Shown: one piece after another, positions 19,074-29,700 of the stretch
How positions within the stretch are numbered: position 1 is the stretch's first letter
How the letters are laid out: the number at the start of each line of letters is the position of its first letter
Assembly: GCF_003151255.1 (NCBI RefSeq)
Contig: NZ_CP029481.1
Location: 1,364,001 to 1,428,000 of the forward strand
Length of the DNA stretch: 64,000 nt
Direction: 5' to 3'
Source of the DNA: Microvirga sp. 17 mud 1-3
GTDB lineage: Bacteria; Pseudomonadota; Alphaproteobacteria; Rhizobiales; Beijerinckiaceae
Program-made: the position numbers and the translations under genes
The notes under the pieces: generated by a model
The model's input: the letters and a program-made list of their open reading frames with translations, nothing else
Told to the model about the DNA's origin: nothing
Databases searched by the model: none

Positions 19074-19102
19074 TTGACAGGCCGGTAAAGCTAAGCTATA
19101 TC
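19074..19102 (+). promoter_or_regulatory. Consensus sigma-70 promoter inside the dispersed element
   Basis: TTGACA at 19074-19079, a 17-base spacer, then TATATC at 19097-19102. This is the best promoter match noticed in the window. The same hexamers with the same spacing occur in copy 2 (62830-62858), although the spacer sequences differ at several positions. Confidence 0.7.
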
Positions 19103-19108
19103 CTTTCA

Positions 19109-19384
19109 CATCTGCTCCCGCCGAGGGGCGCGCTCGCGAGGCGTCGCCGAATGCGGGGAGCGGAACGGTCCTGCGGTCACACCCGACGCAAGGTGGGGCC
19201 CAGGTGGCCCCGGCAGAGCCGGAGGTCCGGGCAGTACGTGGACCTTCCGCGGCCGGTCCGCCGAAACAAACCGTGCGCGCTGACGCTTCGGCTCACCGCA
19301 TTTTCCCATCATCCCAGCAGAGCCGGAGCGATCCTCTCGTCCCCTCGATCCTGCATTCTCCTCCGGGCTTCACCGCCCGGAGGA
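19109..19384 (+). ncRNA. Candidate structured RNA from the dispersed element, copy 1
   Basis: Predicted transcript of about 276 nt starting roughly seven bases after the -10 box and ending at a hairpin TCCTCCGGGC / GCCCGGAGGA (19359-19384, 10 bp, 6-base loop). In copy 2 the same hairpin gains an eleventh C-G pair. No U-run follows at once, though a pyrimidine-rich stretch lies about 15 bases on. Both ends are inferences. I know no named RNA family to which it belongs. Confidence 0.4.
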
Positions 19385-19436
19385 CAAAGCGGCATGCCTT
19401 CTTTTCATGAATTCATTATCCGAAAGCCATTGCGCC

Positions 19437-19697
19437 ATGACCCGAGCCGATTACGTCCTGTCCCATCTTCCCGATCCCGACGATGCCCTGCGCCGTCTGG
19501 CCGACGTGCTGCATGTGCCGGCCAAGTGCCGCCGTCGCGCGTGCCGCCGCGAACGCGGCTGTCAGGGCGGCTACGGTCCGCCGTGCTATTTCGAGCACCG
19601 GGCCATGTTCGCCGATCCGCTGGCGGACGGGCTGCAGGAAATCCGATCCTACTGGACAGAGCAGCGCGAGAGCCTGCGCGCCTTGCTGCGACGGTGA
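19437..19697 (+). CDS. Small Cys-rich conserved-looking protein
   Basis: An 86 aa protein with four closely spaced cysteines in CRRRACRRERGC and GPPC (about residues 27-47), an arrangement that could bind zinc or iron. The flanks are acidic and helical, with no signal or membrane segment. I recall similar short proteins with C-x4-C-x5-C and PPC(Y/W/F) in rhizobial genomes, but cannot verify this here. ATG 19437 starts at MTRADYVLSHLPDPDD; an in-frame ATG at 19407 adds ten residues. It lies just after the dispersed RNA-like element and before a palindrome, so read-through from that promoter is possible. Confidence 0.6.
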   Translation: MTRADYVLSHLPDPDDALRRLADVLHVPAKCRRRACRRERGCQGGYGPPCYFEHRAMFADPLADGLQEIRSYWTEQRESLRALLRR

Positions 19698-19815
19698 CTA
19701 TCGTCAGGCCCGGTCTTGGCCCGGGAAACCATGTCTTTGCAGCACTGTGGTTCTCATGACGTGGATGGCCGGATCACGTCCGGCCATGACGGAGTGGGGT
19801 TGCAGATGATGCACC

Positions 19816-19965
19816 GTCATTCCGGGGCGCACCTTCAGGTGCGAGCCCGGAACCCATAACCACCAGCGTCTCAGAATGAAGAGCCCTGATAGCCGCTGAG
19901 CTTTATCCTGCCGCGTTAGCGGTTATGGGTTCCGGGCCCAGCGCTCCGCGCTGTCCCGGAATGAC
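19816..19965. repeat. MITE-like inverted repeat, copy A
   Basis: The ends are reverse complements (GTCATTCCGGG and CCCGGAATGAC), with long imperfect arms reading toward AACCCATAACC and GGTTATGGGTT around a centre of about 45 bases. A related copy lies at 63236-63380 and a short version at 32664-32699. It fills the spacer before ettA (19698-20084), which has no gene. Confidence 0.75.
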
Positions 19966-20084
19966 GGGGGAGCCTCAAGTCCCCCGAACCGACCGGCGAC
20001 CTTTGCCCACCTTGCTCCTTCAGGCCGCCCCTGCTAACTGACCGGGCAATTCCCCCAACACGATCCTATTCGGCAGGTTTTTAC

Positions 20085-21737
<1,653 letters not shown>

Positions 21738-21742
21738 GGGCT

Positions 21743-22429
21743 ATGGGGACCTTCCTCGTCACCGGGATCGGACGCGGCATCGGGCAGGAGCTCGCCCGCG
21801 TCCTCCTGGAGCGTGGCGACCGGGTCGTCGGCACCGTCAGGGGCGGTGGCACGGCTCCCGCCGCGTTGCGGGAGCACGAGGAGGTGGGCCGCCTTCGCGT
21901 CCTCGGCCTCGACGTGCGCGATCCCGCATCCATCGCGGATGCGGCCCGTGCCGTCGACGAGCCGATCGATGTCCTCCTGAACAATGCGGGCGTGATCGGC
22001 CCCCAACGCCAGTCTACCCTCGACATGGATTTCGACGGGTTTCTCGACACGCTTGCGGTCAACACCCTCGGGCCGCTGCGGGTGGTCCAGGCTTTCCTGC
22101 CGCATCTGCGCCGCTCCTCGAACGGCAGGATCGTGACCATCAGCAGCCGCATGGGGTCCCTGTCCCATGCCAAGTCGGACCGGATCGCCTACCGGGCGTC
22201 GAAAGCCGCCGTGAACAAGGTGATGCAGGGCCTTGCGACCGATCTCGCGCCCGAAGGGATCGCGGTGATCTGCGTCCATCCGGGCTGGGTGCGCACCGAT
22301 ATGGGCGGCGCGGGCGCCGATATTAACGTTGGGGAAAGCGCGGCGGGGATCGTGTCGCTGATCGACCGTCTCTCCATGGCCGAGAGCGGCCGCTTCTTCG
22401 ACTGGCAGGGGGAAAGCCTGCCCTTCTGA
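21743..22429 (+). CDS. SDR family oxidoreductase
   Basis: Classical short-chain dehydrogenase, 228 aa. Cofactor loop TGIGRGIG at residues 7-14, LLNNAGVIG near 76, catalytic Ser in TISSRMG and YRASK (the Tyr-Lys dyad) near 152-156. The C-terminal part resembles csgA/sniffer-type carbonyl reductases. It begins five bases after ettA and is likely co-transcribed. Substrate unknown. Confidence 0.88.
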   Translation: MGTFLVTGIGRGIGQELARVLLERGDRVVGTVRGGGTAPAALREHEEVGRLRVLGLDVRDPASIADAARAVDEPIDVLLNNAGVIGPQRQSTLDMDFDGFLDTLAVNTLGPLRVVQAFLPHLRRSSNGRIVTISSRMGSLSHAKSDRIAYRASKAAVNKVMQGLATDLAPEGIAVICVHPGWVRTDMGGAGADINVGESAAGIVSLIDRLSMAESGRFFDWQGESLPF

Positions 22430-22504
22430 TCACCGGGAGGTTGGGTTCCGGCCCGAAACAGTGTAAGACCCTTGAGGCACGAGAACACCAGAGAAGATGT
22501 CACC

Positions 22505-23983
22505 GTGCCCGCCGATGAGATGAAGTCCTTCCAGTCCGTCGCCTCTCCCGAAGAAGCCGTCGATGAGCTCGTTCTGCTCTATGACGCCGCCATCGAGGCG
22601 CAGCGCCATGCGCTGGAGCATTTCTTCGCCACAAAAATTCCCCCTACGGCCGAGGAGCGCACCCGCTTCCGCTATCCGGAGCTGCGCGTCGTCTACAGGG
22701 CCACGGCGCTCCCGCCCGTGAAGCAGCGGGCCTATGCGAAGCTCCAGGCGCCGGGGGTCTATGCGACCACCGTCACCCAGCCGGCCTTCTTCCGGAACTA
22801 CCTGCTGGAGCAGCTCAGGCACCTCGTGCGCGATTACGGCGTGACGCTGGAGGTCGGCGTCAGCCAGCAGGAGATCCCCTATCCGTACATCTTCGAGCGG
22901 GGCGACGAGCTCGGCCGCGGCGCCCATTCGGCCGCGGAACTCGCCCAGTTCTTCCCGACCCCGCTCCTCGCATCGGTCGGGGACGAGATCGCCGACGGGA
23001 TCTGGGAATTCGTCGAGCATGCGCCCCGGCCCCTGTCCCTCTTCGATGCATCGCGGACCGACTATTCCCTGCGCCGCCTCGTCCATTACACGGGCAGCGA
23101 CTGGCGCGCCGTGCAGCCCTGGATCCTGCTGACGAACTATCACCGCTACGTGGACCAGTTCGTGCGCTGGGCCGTCGCCGAGCTCGCCAACCCGGACAGC
23201 CCCTTCGAGAAGCTCATCCTGCCGGGCGGCATCGCCATCGAAAGTGGTCTGTCGGAGGATGCGGTCGCGGAGCTGATCGGCTCCTCGCCCTGGCACCGCT
23301 TCCAGATGCCGTCCTATCACCTCACCCGACGGGACGGGCACGGGGTCACGCTCGTGAATATCGGCGTCGGCCCGTCCAACGCCAAGAACATCACGGATCA
23401 TCTCGCGGTCCTGCGGCCCCATTGCTGGCTGATGGTGGGCCATTGCGGCGGCCTGCGCCAGTCGCAGACCATCGGCGACTACGTGCTCGCCCACGGCTAT
23501 CTGCGCCGCGACCGCATCCTCGACAATGCGGTGCCGCCGGAAATCCCGGTGCCGGCCCTCGCGGAAATCCAGGTCGCTCTCCAGGAAGCCGCCGTGCAGG
23601 TCACGGGCGAGCGGGGTGACGCCCTGAAGCGCCGCCTGCGGACCGGAACCGTGGTGACCTACGACGACCGGAACTGGGAGCTGCGCTGGAGCCAGGAGCG
23701 GCGGCAGATCAACCTGTCCCGCGCCATCGCGGTCGATATGGAAAGCGGGACCATCGCGGCGCAGGGCTATAGGCTGCGGGTTCCCTACGGGACTCTCCTC
23801 TGCGTGTCGGACAAGCCGCTCCACGGGGAAATCAAGCTGCCGGGCGCCGCGAATGCCTTCTATGAGCGCGCAGTCGGCGAGCACCTGATGATCGGGCTTG
23901 CGGCCCTCGACATCCTGCGCGACCAGCGCACCTCCCTCCATTCCCGCAAGCTGCGCAGCTTCGACGAGCCGCCGTTCCGCTGA
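22505..23983 (+). CDS. amn: AMP nucleosidase
   Basis: Splits AMP to adenine and ribose-5-phosphate in purine salvage, 492 aa (E. coli Amn 484). The N-terminal part with YPELRV and the TVTQPAFFRNYLLEQL block is the Amn regulatory domain. The C-terminal part is the nucleoside-phosphorylase-type fold with GHCGGLR near 320, and DMESGTIAAQGYR and LCVSDKPLHGEIK further on. GTG 22505 has AGAGAAGA upstream; TTG 22472 and ATG 22520 are alternatives. Convergent with the minus-strand kinase-like gene, whose stop is six bases away. Confidence 0.9.
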   Translation: MPADEMKSFQSVASPEEAVDELVLLYDAAIEAQRHALEHFFATKIPPTAEERTRFRYPELRVVYRATALPPVKQRAYAKLQAPGVYATTVTQPAFFRNYLLEQLRHLVRDYGVTLEVGVSQQEIPYPYIFERGDELGRGAHSAAELAQFFPTPLLASVGDEIADGIWEFVEHAPRPLSLFDASRTDYSLRRLVHYTGSDWRAVQPWILLTNYHRYVDQFVRWAVAELANPDSPFEKLILPGGIAIESGLSEDAVAELIGSSPWHRFQMPSYHLTRRDGHGVTLVNIGVGPSNAKNITDHLAVLRPHCWLMVGHCGGLRQSQTIGDYVLAHGYLRRDRILDNAVPPEIPVPALAEIQVALQEAAVQVTGERGDALKRRLRTGTVVTYDDRNWELRWSQERRQINLSRAIAVDMESGTIAAQGYRLRVPYGTLLCVSDKPLHGEIKLPGAANAFYERAVGEHLMIGLAALDILRDQRTSLHSRKLRSFDEPPFR

Positions 23984-23989
23984 GGTCGC

Positions 23990-24526
23990 TCAGGGCAGAC
24001 GGAACGCCTGGCTCCGAACGGCTGCCGATATCGCACGCAGGAGATCCTGCCGGCTGTCTTCCCCGGTCGGGAGCGCATGGCGTTCGAGTTCTCCGAGCGA
24101 CGAGAACTGCCAGTGGAGCTCTGTGATTGTTTCCGGATCGGTCAGCGTCTCGCCGCCCCGCTCCCGGCAGCGCCGGATGGCAATATCGAGCGGCGGGCGC
24201 AGGACCAGATAGTGGAGCGGCACGCTCAAGGCCCGAAAGGGCGGCAGGAACCAGGGCCCGATAATGCCGTCCACGATCACGAAATAGCCGCCCTCGGCAT
24301 AGCCTTCGGCCGCCTTGGCGAGAACGTCGATCACGACCCCGTTCTGCCGGTGGGCCTCCGGCCGGTAGGGCGAAACCGCGCCGTTCCCGATGAAATGCCA
24401 GAAATCGTCGGCATGGAGATGGACCTTCGAGGAGCCCGGCTCAGCCGCAAGGGCACGGGCCGCCGTCGTCTTTCCGGAGCCCGGCGGCCCGGTCAGGATG
24501 AGAATTTCGCCCGCAGAATCGACCAT
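23990..24526 (-). CDS. P-loop kinase-like protein (AAA family)
   Basis: Small P-loop NTPase, 178 aa. Walker A LTGPPGSGKTTAARALA at about residues 9-25. A phosphotransferase-like core follows (HLHADDFWHFI, FVIVDGIIGPWFLPPF, RPPLDIAIRRCRERGG), recalling chloramphenicol-phosphotransferase/shikimate-kinase-type small kinases. I chose ATG at 24526 (MVDSAGEILIL) because the frame extension to 24754 runs into the divergent promoter region. Substrate unknown. It is divergent from the arsR-metF-metH unit and convergent with amn. Confidence 0.75.
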   Translation of the reverse strand: MVDSAGEILILTGPPGSGKTTAARALAAEPGSSKVHLHADDFWHFIGNGAVSPYRPEAHRQNGVVIDVLAKAAEGYAEGGYFVIVDGIIGPWFLPPFRALSVPLHYLVLRPPLDIAIRRCRERGGETLTDPETITELHWQFSSLGELERHALPTGEDSRQDLLRAISAAVRSQAFRLP

Positions 24527-24675
24527 GCCGTTCTCTACCACGCTTAAGCCAGGGTGTGGGGCCGAGGGGCTCGGGCAGCACAGGAGCCTCCTTTCGCACT
24601 TGCTGGCTGCCCTTGCAGAGGGCGCATGCCTATGGGGCAGCCGGACCCAAGGTTTAACTTGCCGGATTTCCAAAG

Positions 24676-24700
24676 AAGATATAAATATATCTTTATATGT
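24676..24700. promoter_or_regulatory. AT-rich palindromic operator of the metF-metH unit
   Basis: A strikingly AT-rich island in G+C-rich DNA. AAGATATA-AA-TATATCTT (24676-24693) is a perfect 8-2-8 inverted repeat, and 24677-24700 forms a 24-bp quasi-palindrome with 10 of 12 positions matching. It lies 18 bases before the GTG of the ArsR-methyltransferase gene, over the likely -10 region, as expected for autorepression. It resembles motifs I recall for SahR-type regulators of methionine/SAM cycling; that link is from memory. Confidence 0.65.
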
Positions 24701-24717
24701 GAGAGCGAGTTTCAATC

Positions 24718-25731
24718 GTGCCGGATACCGCATCGCCATCGCTGGATCTGACACTGGGCATCCTCCGGGCGGCCGCCGAGGAGACGCGTCTGCGGATCCT
24801 GGCCCTGCTGACCGAGGGGGAATTGTCCGTGACCGATCTCACGGACATTCTCGGTCAGTCCCAGCCCCGCATCTCCCGCCATCTCAAGCTCCTCGTCGAG
24901 GCCGGGCTAGTGGAGCGGCACAGGGAAGGGGCCTGGGCTTTCTTCCGGCTCACGGACCGGGGCGAGGCTGCCCATATCCTCCGGCCGATGCTCGACAGCC
25001 TCAACCGGTCCGACCCGCTCCTCCTCGACGACCGCACGCGGCTGGAGGCGGTCAGGGCCCAGCGCTCCCATGCGGCCCAGGCCTTCTTCTCCCGGCTCGC
25101 GCCCGATTGGGACCGGATCCGCTCGCTCCATGCGCCGGAGGCGACCGTGGAGGCGGCAGTCCTGGAAATTCTCGGCGACAAGCCGATCCGCAATCTGGTC
25201 GATCTCGGCACCGGAACGGGCCGGATGCTCCAGCTCCTGGCGCCGCGGGCCTCGCGCACAGTCGGGCTCGATGCAAGCCACGCCATGCTGTCGGTCGCCC
25301 GCGCCAACCTGGAAAAGGCCGGCCTGCGGGGCATCGAGCTGCGCCAGGGCGACATCTATGCGCCGCCTTTCCCGCGCGACACGTTCGACCTCGTGGTGAT
25401 CCATCAGGTCCTGCATTATCTCGACGACCCGGCCCGCGCGATCCGCGAGGCCTCGCGGCTGGTGACGCCGGGCGGGCGGATCCTCGTGGTCGATTTCGCG
25501 CCCCACAGCCTCGAGTTCCTGCGCGAAACCCAGGCCCATCGCCGACTCGGCTTTGCGCCCGAGCAGGTGGCCGACTGGCTCGACGAGGCCGGGCTCGACT
25601 GCACCCTCAACCGGCAGATCGCCCCCGTCCGGACAGGCGACGAGCAGCTCATTGTTTCCCTATGGCTCGGGCAGGACCGCCGCATCGCGACGGACTGGCC
25701 GATTTCCGCACCCGACAGAGAGGTCGCCTGA
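24718..25731 (+). CDS. ArsR-family regulator fused to a SAM-dependent methyltransferase domain
   Basis: A 337 aa two-domain protein. Residues about 10-100 are an ArsR winged helix (LSVTDLTDILGQSQPRISRHL is the recognition region). Residues about 150-320 are a Rossmann methyltransferase with SAM motif DLGTGTGR near 162 and the LVVIHQVLHYLDDP block. Metal-binding cysteines of metal-sensing ArsR proteins are absent. Its start is GTG 24718 and its stop shares a base with metF. The layout regulator-metF-metH implies sensing of SAM or SAH through the methyltransferase domain and repression of methionine synthesis (inference). It could also methylate a target. Confidence 0.88.
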   Translation: MPDTASPSLDLTLGILRAAAEETRLRILALLTEGELSVTDLTDILGQSQPRISRHLKLLVEAGLVERHREGAWAFFRLTDRGEAAHILRPMLDSLNRSDPLLLDDRTRLEAVRAQRSHAAQAFFSRLAPDWDRIRSLHAPEATVEAAVLEILGDKPIRNLVDLGTGTGRMLQLLAPRASRTVGLDASHAMLSVARANLEKAGLRGIELRQGDIYAPPFPRDTFDLVVIHQVLHYLDDPARAIREASRLVTPGGRILVVDFAPHSLEFLRETQAHRRLGFAPEQVADWLDEAGLDCTLNRQIAPVRTGDEQLIVSLWLGQDRRIATDWPISAPDREVA

Positions 25732-26636
25732 TGTTGCCGCTCGCTTCGCGCCCCAGCCGGCAGGCGTCCTGCCCGATCAAGGTCTCGTTCGAGTTCTTCC
25801 CGCCCAAGACGGCCGAGATGGAGACGACGCTGTGGTCCTCCATCGAGCGCCTCGCGCCTCTCGATCCGCAATTCGTGTCCGTCACTTATGGGGCCGGTGG
25901 CTCCACCCGCGAGCGCACCCACGCGACCGTCTCCCGCCTCGTGCGCGAAACGCGGCTGAACCCTGCCGCGCACCTCACCTGCGTGGCCGCCACGAAGGAG
26001 GAGGTCGACGGAGTCGTGCGTTCCTATTGGGATGCAGGCGTGCGCCATGTGGTGGCCCTGCGGGGAGACCCGGTCGGTGGGCTGGGCACGGCTTATGAGC
26101 CTCACCGGGAGGGCTATCAGCGCACTTGCGATCTGGTGGCCGGGATCAAGGCCATCGGCGATTTCGAGGTGTCCGTTTCCGCTTATCCCGAGAAGCACCC
26201 GGAAGCCGCCTCCCTGGACGAGGACATCGACGTGCTGAAGGGCAAGGTGGATGCGGGCGCGGACCGGGCCATCACTCAATTCTTCTTCGATAACGACGTC
26301 TATTTCCGCTATCTCGACCGGGTGCGGGCGCGGGGCATCGACATTCCGATCGTGCCCGGCATCGTGCCGGTGCAGAACTTCCGCCAGACGGCGAACTTCG
26401 CGGCCAAGACTGGCGCGAGCATCCCGGCCTGGCTGGCCGCCCGCTTCGAGGGCCTGGAGGAGGATGTGGAGACACGCCGGCTCATCGCGGCCGCGGTGGC
26501 GGCCGAGCAGGTGATCGACCTCGTCGATCGCGGCGTCCATGAATTCCATTTCTACACCATGAACCGGGCCGATCTCGTCTACGCGATCTGCCGCCTTCTC
26601 GGGCTGCGCAGCGAGGCCGAACGGGTGGCCGCCTGA
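25731..26636 (+). CDS. metF: Methylenetetrahydrofolate reductase
   Basis: Reduces 5,10-methylene-THF to 5-methyl-THF, the methyl donor for MetH, using FAD; cytoplasmic, 301 aa (E. coli 296). The N-terminus has the family signature VSFEFFPPK near residue 18, then VSVTYGAGGSTRERT, HLTCVAATKEEV, ALRGDPVGG and QFFFDNDVYFRY. The start ATG 25731 overlaps the regulator's stop (TGATG), showing translational coupling. metH follows after 106 bases in which I see no terminator or riboswitch. Confidence 0.95.
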   Translation: MLPLASRPSRQASCPIKVSFEFFPPKTAEMETTLWSSIERLAPLDPQFVSVTYGAGGSTRERTHATVSRLVRETRLNPAAHLTCVAATKEEVDGVVRSYWDAGVRHVVALRGDPVGGLGTAYEPHREGYQRTCDLVAGIKAIGDFEVSVSAYPEKHPEAASLDEDIDVLKGKVDAGADRAITQFFFDNDVYFRYLDRVRARGIDIPIVPGIVPVQNFRQTANFAAKTGASIPAWLAARFEGLEEDVETRRLIAAAVAAEQVIDLVDRGVHEFHFYTMNRADLVYAICRLLGLRSEAERVAA

Positions 26637-26742
26637 ACTCCCAACGGTCGAGCCAGCGCCCGGCCATTTTGTGTCAAACCCGCTGCCGCGCGGTAAGGGC
26701 GGCTGCAACCGGGCAAACCGGTAACGACGAAAGATAACGACG

Positions 26743-29700
26743 ATGACGATCGATGCTCCCTGTCCCGCCGATGGCGCCGCGGTGATGAAGGCGCTCCGGG
26801 AGGCTGCCGCACGGCGCATTCTTGTGCTCGACGGCGCGATGGGCACGGAGCTGCAGCGATCCCGCTTCTCCGAAGAGGATTTCCGGGGTGCGCGCTTTAA
26901 GGACTGGAAGCAGGATGTCAGGGGCAACAACGACCTGCTCATCCTCACCCAGCCCGATTCAGTCCGGCAGGTGCATCTCGATTATTTCCGCGCGGGCGCC
27001 GACATCGTCGAAACCAACACCTTCTCAGGGACATCCATCGCCCAGGCCGATTACGGCATGGAGGAGATCGTCTACGAGCTCAACGTGGAGGGCGCGAAGC
27101 TCGCCCGCGAGGCGGCCCTGCAGGCCGAGAAGGAAGACGGCCGTCGCCGTTTCGTGGCCGGCGCGGTCGGCCCGACGAACCGCACCCTCTCGATCTCGCC
27201 GGACGTGAACAACCCGGGCTACCGGGCCGTCACCTTCGACCAGGTGCGCGCCTCCTATGCGGAGCAGGTGAGGGGACTTGTCGACGGCGGCGCCGAGATC
27301 ATCCTCATCGAGACGATCTTCGACACCCTCAACGCCAAGGCCGCCATCGTGGCGACCTATGAGGTCTTCGCCGAGAAGGGCGTCAGGCTCCCGGTCATGA
27401 TCTCCGGCACGATCACGGACCTGTCCGGGCGCACCCTGTCGGGCCAGACGCCCACGGCCTTCTGGCATTCCGTGCGTCATGCAGCGCCTTTCGCCATCGG
27501 CCTCAACTGCGCGCTCGGCGCGCGGGAAATGCGGGCGCATATCCAGGAAATCGGCAAGGTCGCCGATACCCTGGTCTGCGCCTATCCCAATGCGGGTCTT
27601 CCCAACGAGTTCGGCCTCTATGACGAGCGGCCGGAGGCGACTGCCGGCATGCTGGCCGAGTTCGCCGATGCGGGCCTCGTCAATGTCGTCGGCGGCTGCT
27701 GCGGGACGACGCCCGACCACATCCGGGCGATTGCCGAGGCAGTAGCCGGCAAGGCACCGCGACAGGTGCCCGTCGTGAAGCCGATGATGCGCCTGTCGGG
27801 TCTCGAGCCCTTCGTGCTGACGCCGGACATTCCCTTCGTGAATGTGGGCGAGCGCACGAACGTCACGGGCTCCGCCAAGTTCCGCAAGCTCATCACCAAC
27901 GGCGACTACGCGGCTGCCCTCGACGTGGCCCGCGACCAGGTGGCGAACGGCGCGCAGGTGATCGACATCAACATGGACGAGGGCCTGCTCGATTCCGAAA
28001 AGGTGATGGTGGAGTTCCTCAATCTCGTCGCAGCGGAGCCCGACATCGCCCGCGTGCCGGTGATGGTGGATTCTTCCAAGTTCCACGTGATCGAGTCCGG
28101 CCTGAGATGCATCCAGGGCAAGGCTATCGTGAACTCGATCTCCATGAAGGAGGGCATCGAGGCCTTCATCGAGCAGGCCAGGATCTGCCGCGCCTACGGG
28201 GCCGCAGTCGTCGTCATGGCCTTCGACGAGCAGGGCCAGGCCGATACTTTGGAGCGCAAGGTCGAGATCTGCACCCGCGCCTACAAAATCCTGACCGAGG
28301 AGGTGGGCTTCCCGCCGGAAGACATCATCTTCGATCCCAACGTCTTCGCGGTTGCTACCGGCATCGAGGAACACAACGGCTACGGCGTCGCCTTCATCGA
28401 GGCGACGCGCATCATCCGCGAGACCCTGCCGCACGCCCATATCTCGGGCGGCGTGTCGAACCTGTCCTTCTCGTTCCGCGGCAACGAACCCGTCCGCGAG
28501 GCGATGCACTCCGTGTTCCTGTTCCACGCGATCAAGGTCGGCATGGATATGGGCATCGTCAATGCGGGTCAGCTCGCCGTCTATGACGAGATCGACCCGG
28601 AGCTGCGGGAACTCTGCGAGGACGTGGTGCTCAACCGTCGTCCCGATGCCACCGAACGGCTCCTGGAAGCTGCGCCGCGGTTCAAGGGCGACGGCGGGGG
28701 CCAAGTCAAGGCGGCGGATCTCGAATGGCGCTCCTGGCCTGTGCAGAAGCGCCTGGAGCACGCGCTGGTCAACGGCATCACCGAGTTCATCGTGGAGGAT
28801 ACGGAAGAAGCCCGCCAGCAGGCCGAGCGGCCCCTGCACGTGATCGAAGGCCCGCTCATGGCCGGCATGAACGTGGTCGGCGACCTGTTCGGCGCCGGCA
28901 AGATGTTTCTGCCGCAGGTGGTGAAGTCGGCCCGCGTGATGAAGCAGGCCGTGGCCTATCTCATGCCTTTCATGGAGGCCGAGAAGGAGAAGAACGGCAG
29001 CACCGAGCGCTCGGCGGCCGGCAAGGTCCTCATGGCGACCGTCAAGGGCGACGTGCACGATATCGGCAAGAACATCGTCGGCGTGGTCCTGGCCTGCAAT
29101 AACTACGAAGTCATCGATCTCGGCGTCATGGTGCCGGCCCAGAAGATCCTGGACACGGCGCGCAAGGAGAAGGTGGACATCATCGGCCTCTCGGGCCTCA
29201 TCACGCCCTCCCTCGACGAGATGGCCTATGTGGCAAGCGAGATGGAGCGCGAGGGCTTCGACATCCCGCTCCTGATCGGCGGCGCCACCACGAGCCGGGT
29301 CCACACGGCCGTGAAGATCCATCCCCATTACAACAAGGGGCAGGCGGTCTACGTGACCGATGCGAGCCGCGCGGTCGGCGTGGTCTCGGCGCTCCTCTCG
29401 CCGGACGCCCGGGACGAGTATATCGGCACGCTCCAGGCCGAGTACCGGAAGGTGGCCGACGCTCATAAGCGCTCGGAGGCCGACAAGCTGCGCCTTCCCA
29501 TCGAGAAGGCGCGGGCCAATCGTTTCCCCATCGACTGGGCCGCCTACCAGCCGCCGAAGCCGACCTTCACGGGTGCGCGCGTGTTCCGCAGCTATGATGT
29601 GGGCGAGCTGGTGCCCTATATCGACTGGACGCCCTTCTTCCAGACCTGGGAGCTGAAAGGGCGCTTCCCGGCGATCCTGGACGATCCCGAGCAGGGGGAA

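Larger units (their letters stand above)
18993..19400 (+). repeat. Dispersed 0.4-kb element, copy 1 (408 bp)
   Basis: Nearly identical to 62749-63202 over its whole length apart from scattered substitutions, tiny indels and one insertion of about 46 bp in copy 2. It contains a consensus promoter, a long conserved body and a 3' hairpin. No transposase, terminal duplication or recombinase site is recognisable. The open frames crossing it are not shared between copies, so I treat it as non-coding. Confidence 0.8.

Noticed and set aside
26637..26742. Possible cobalamin or SAM riboswitch between metF and metH
   Set aside because: No B12 box and no SAM-II-like core; 106 bases is also short for a cobalamin riboswitch.
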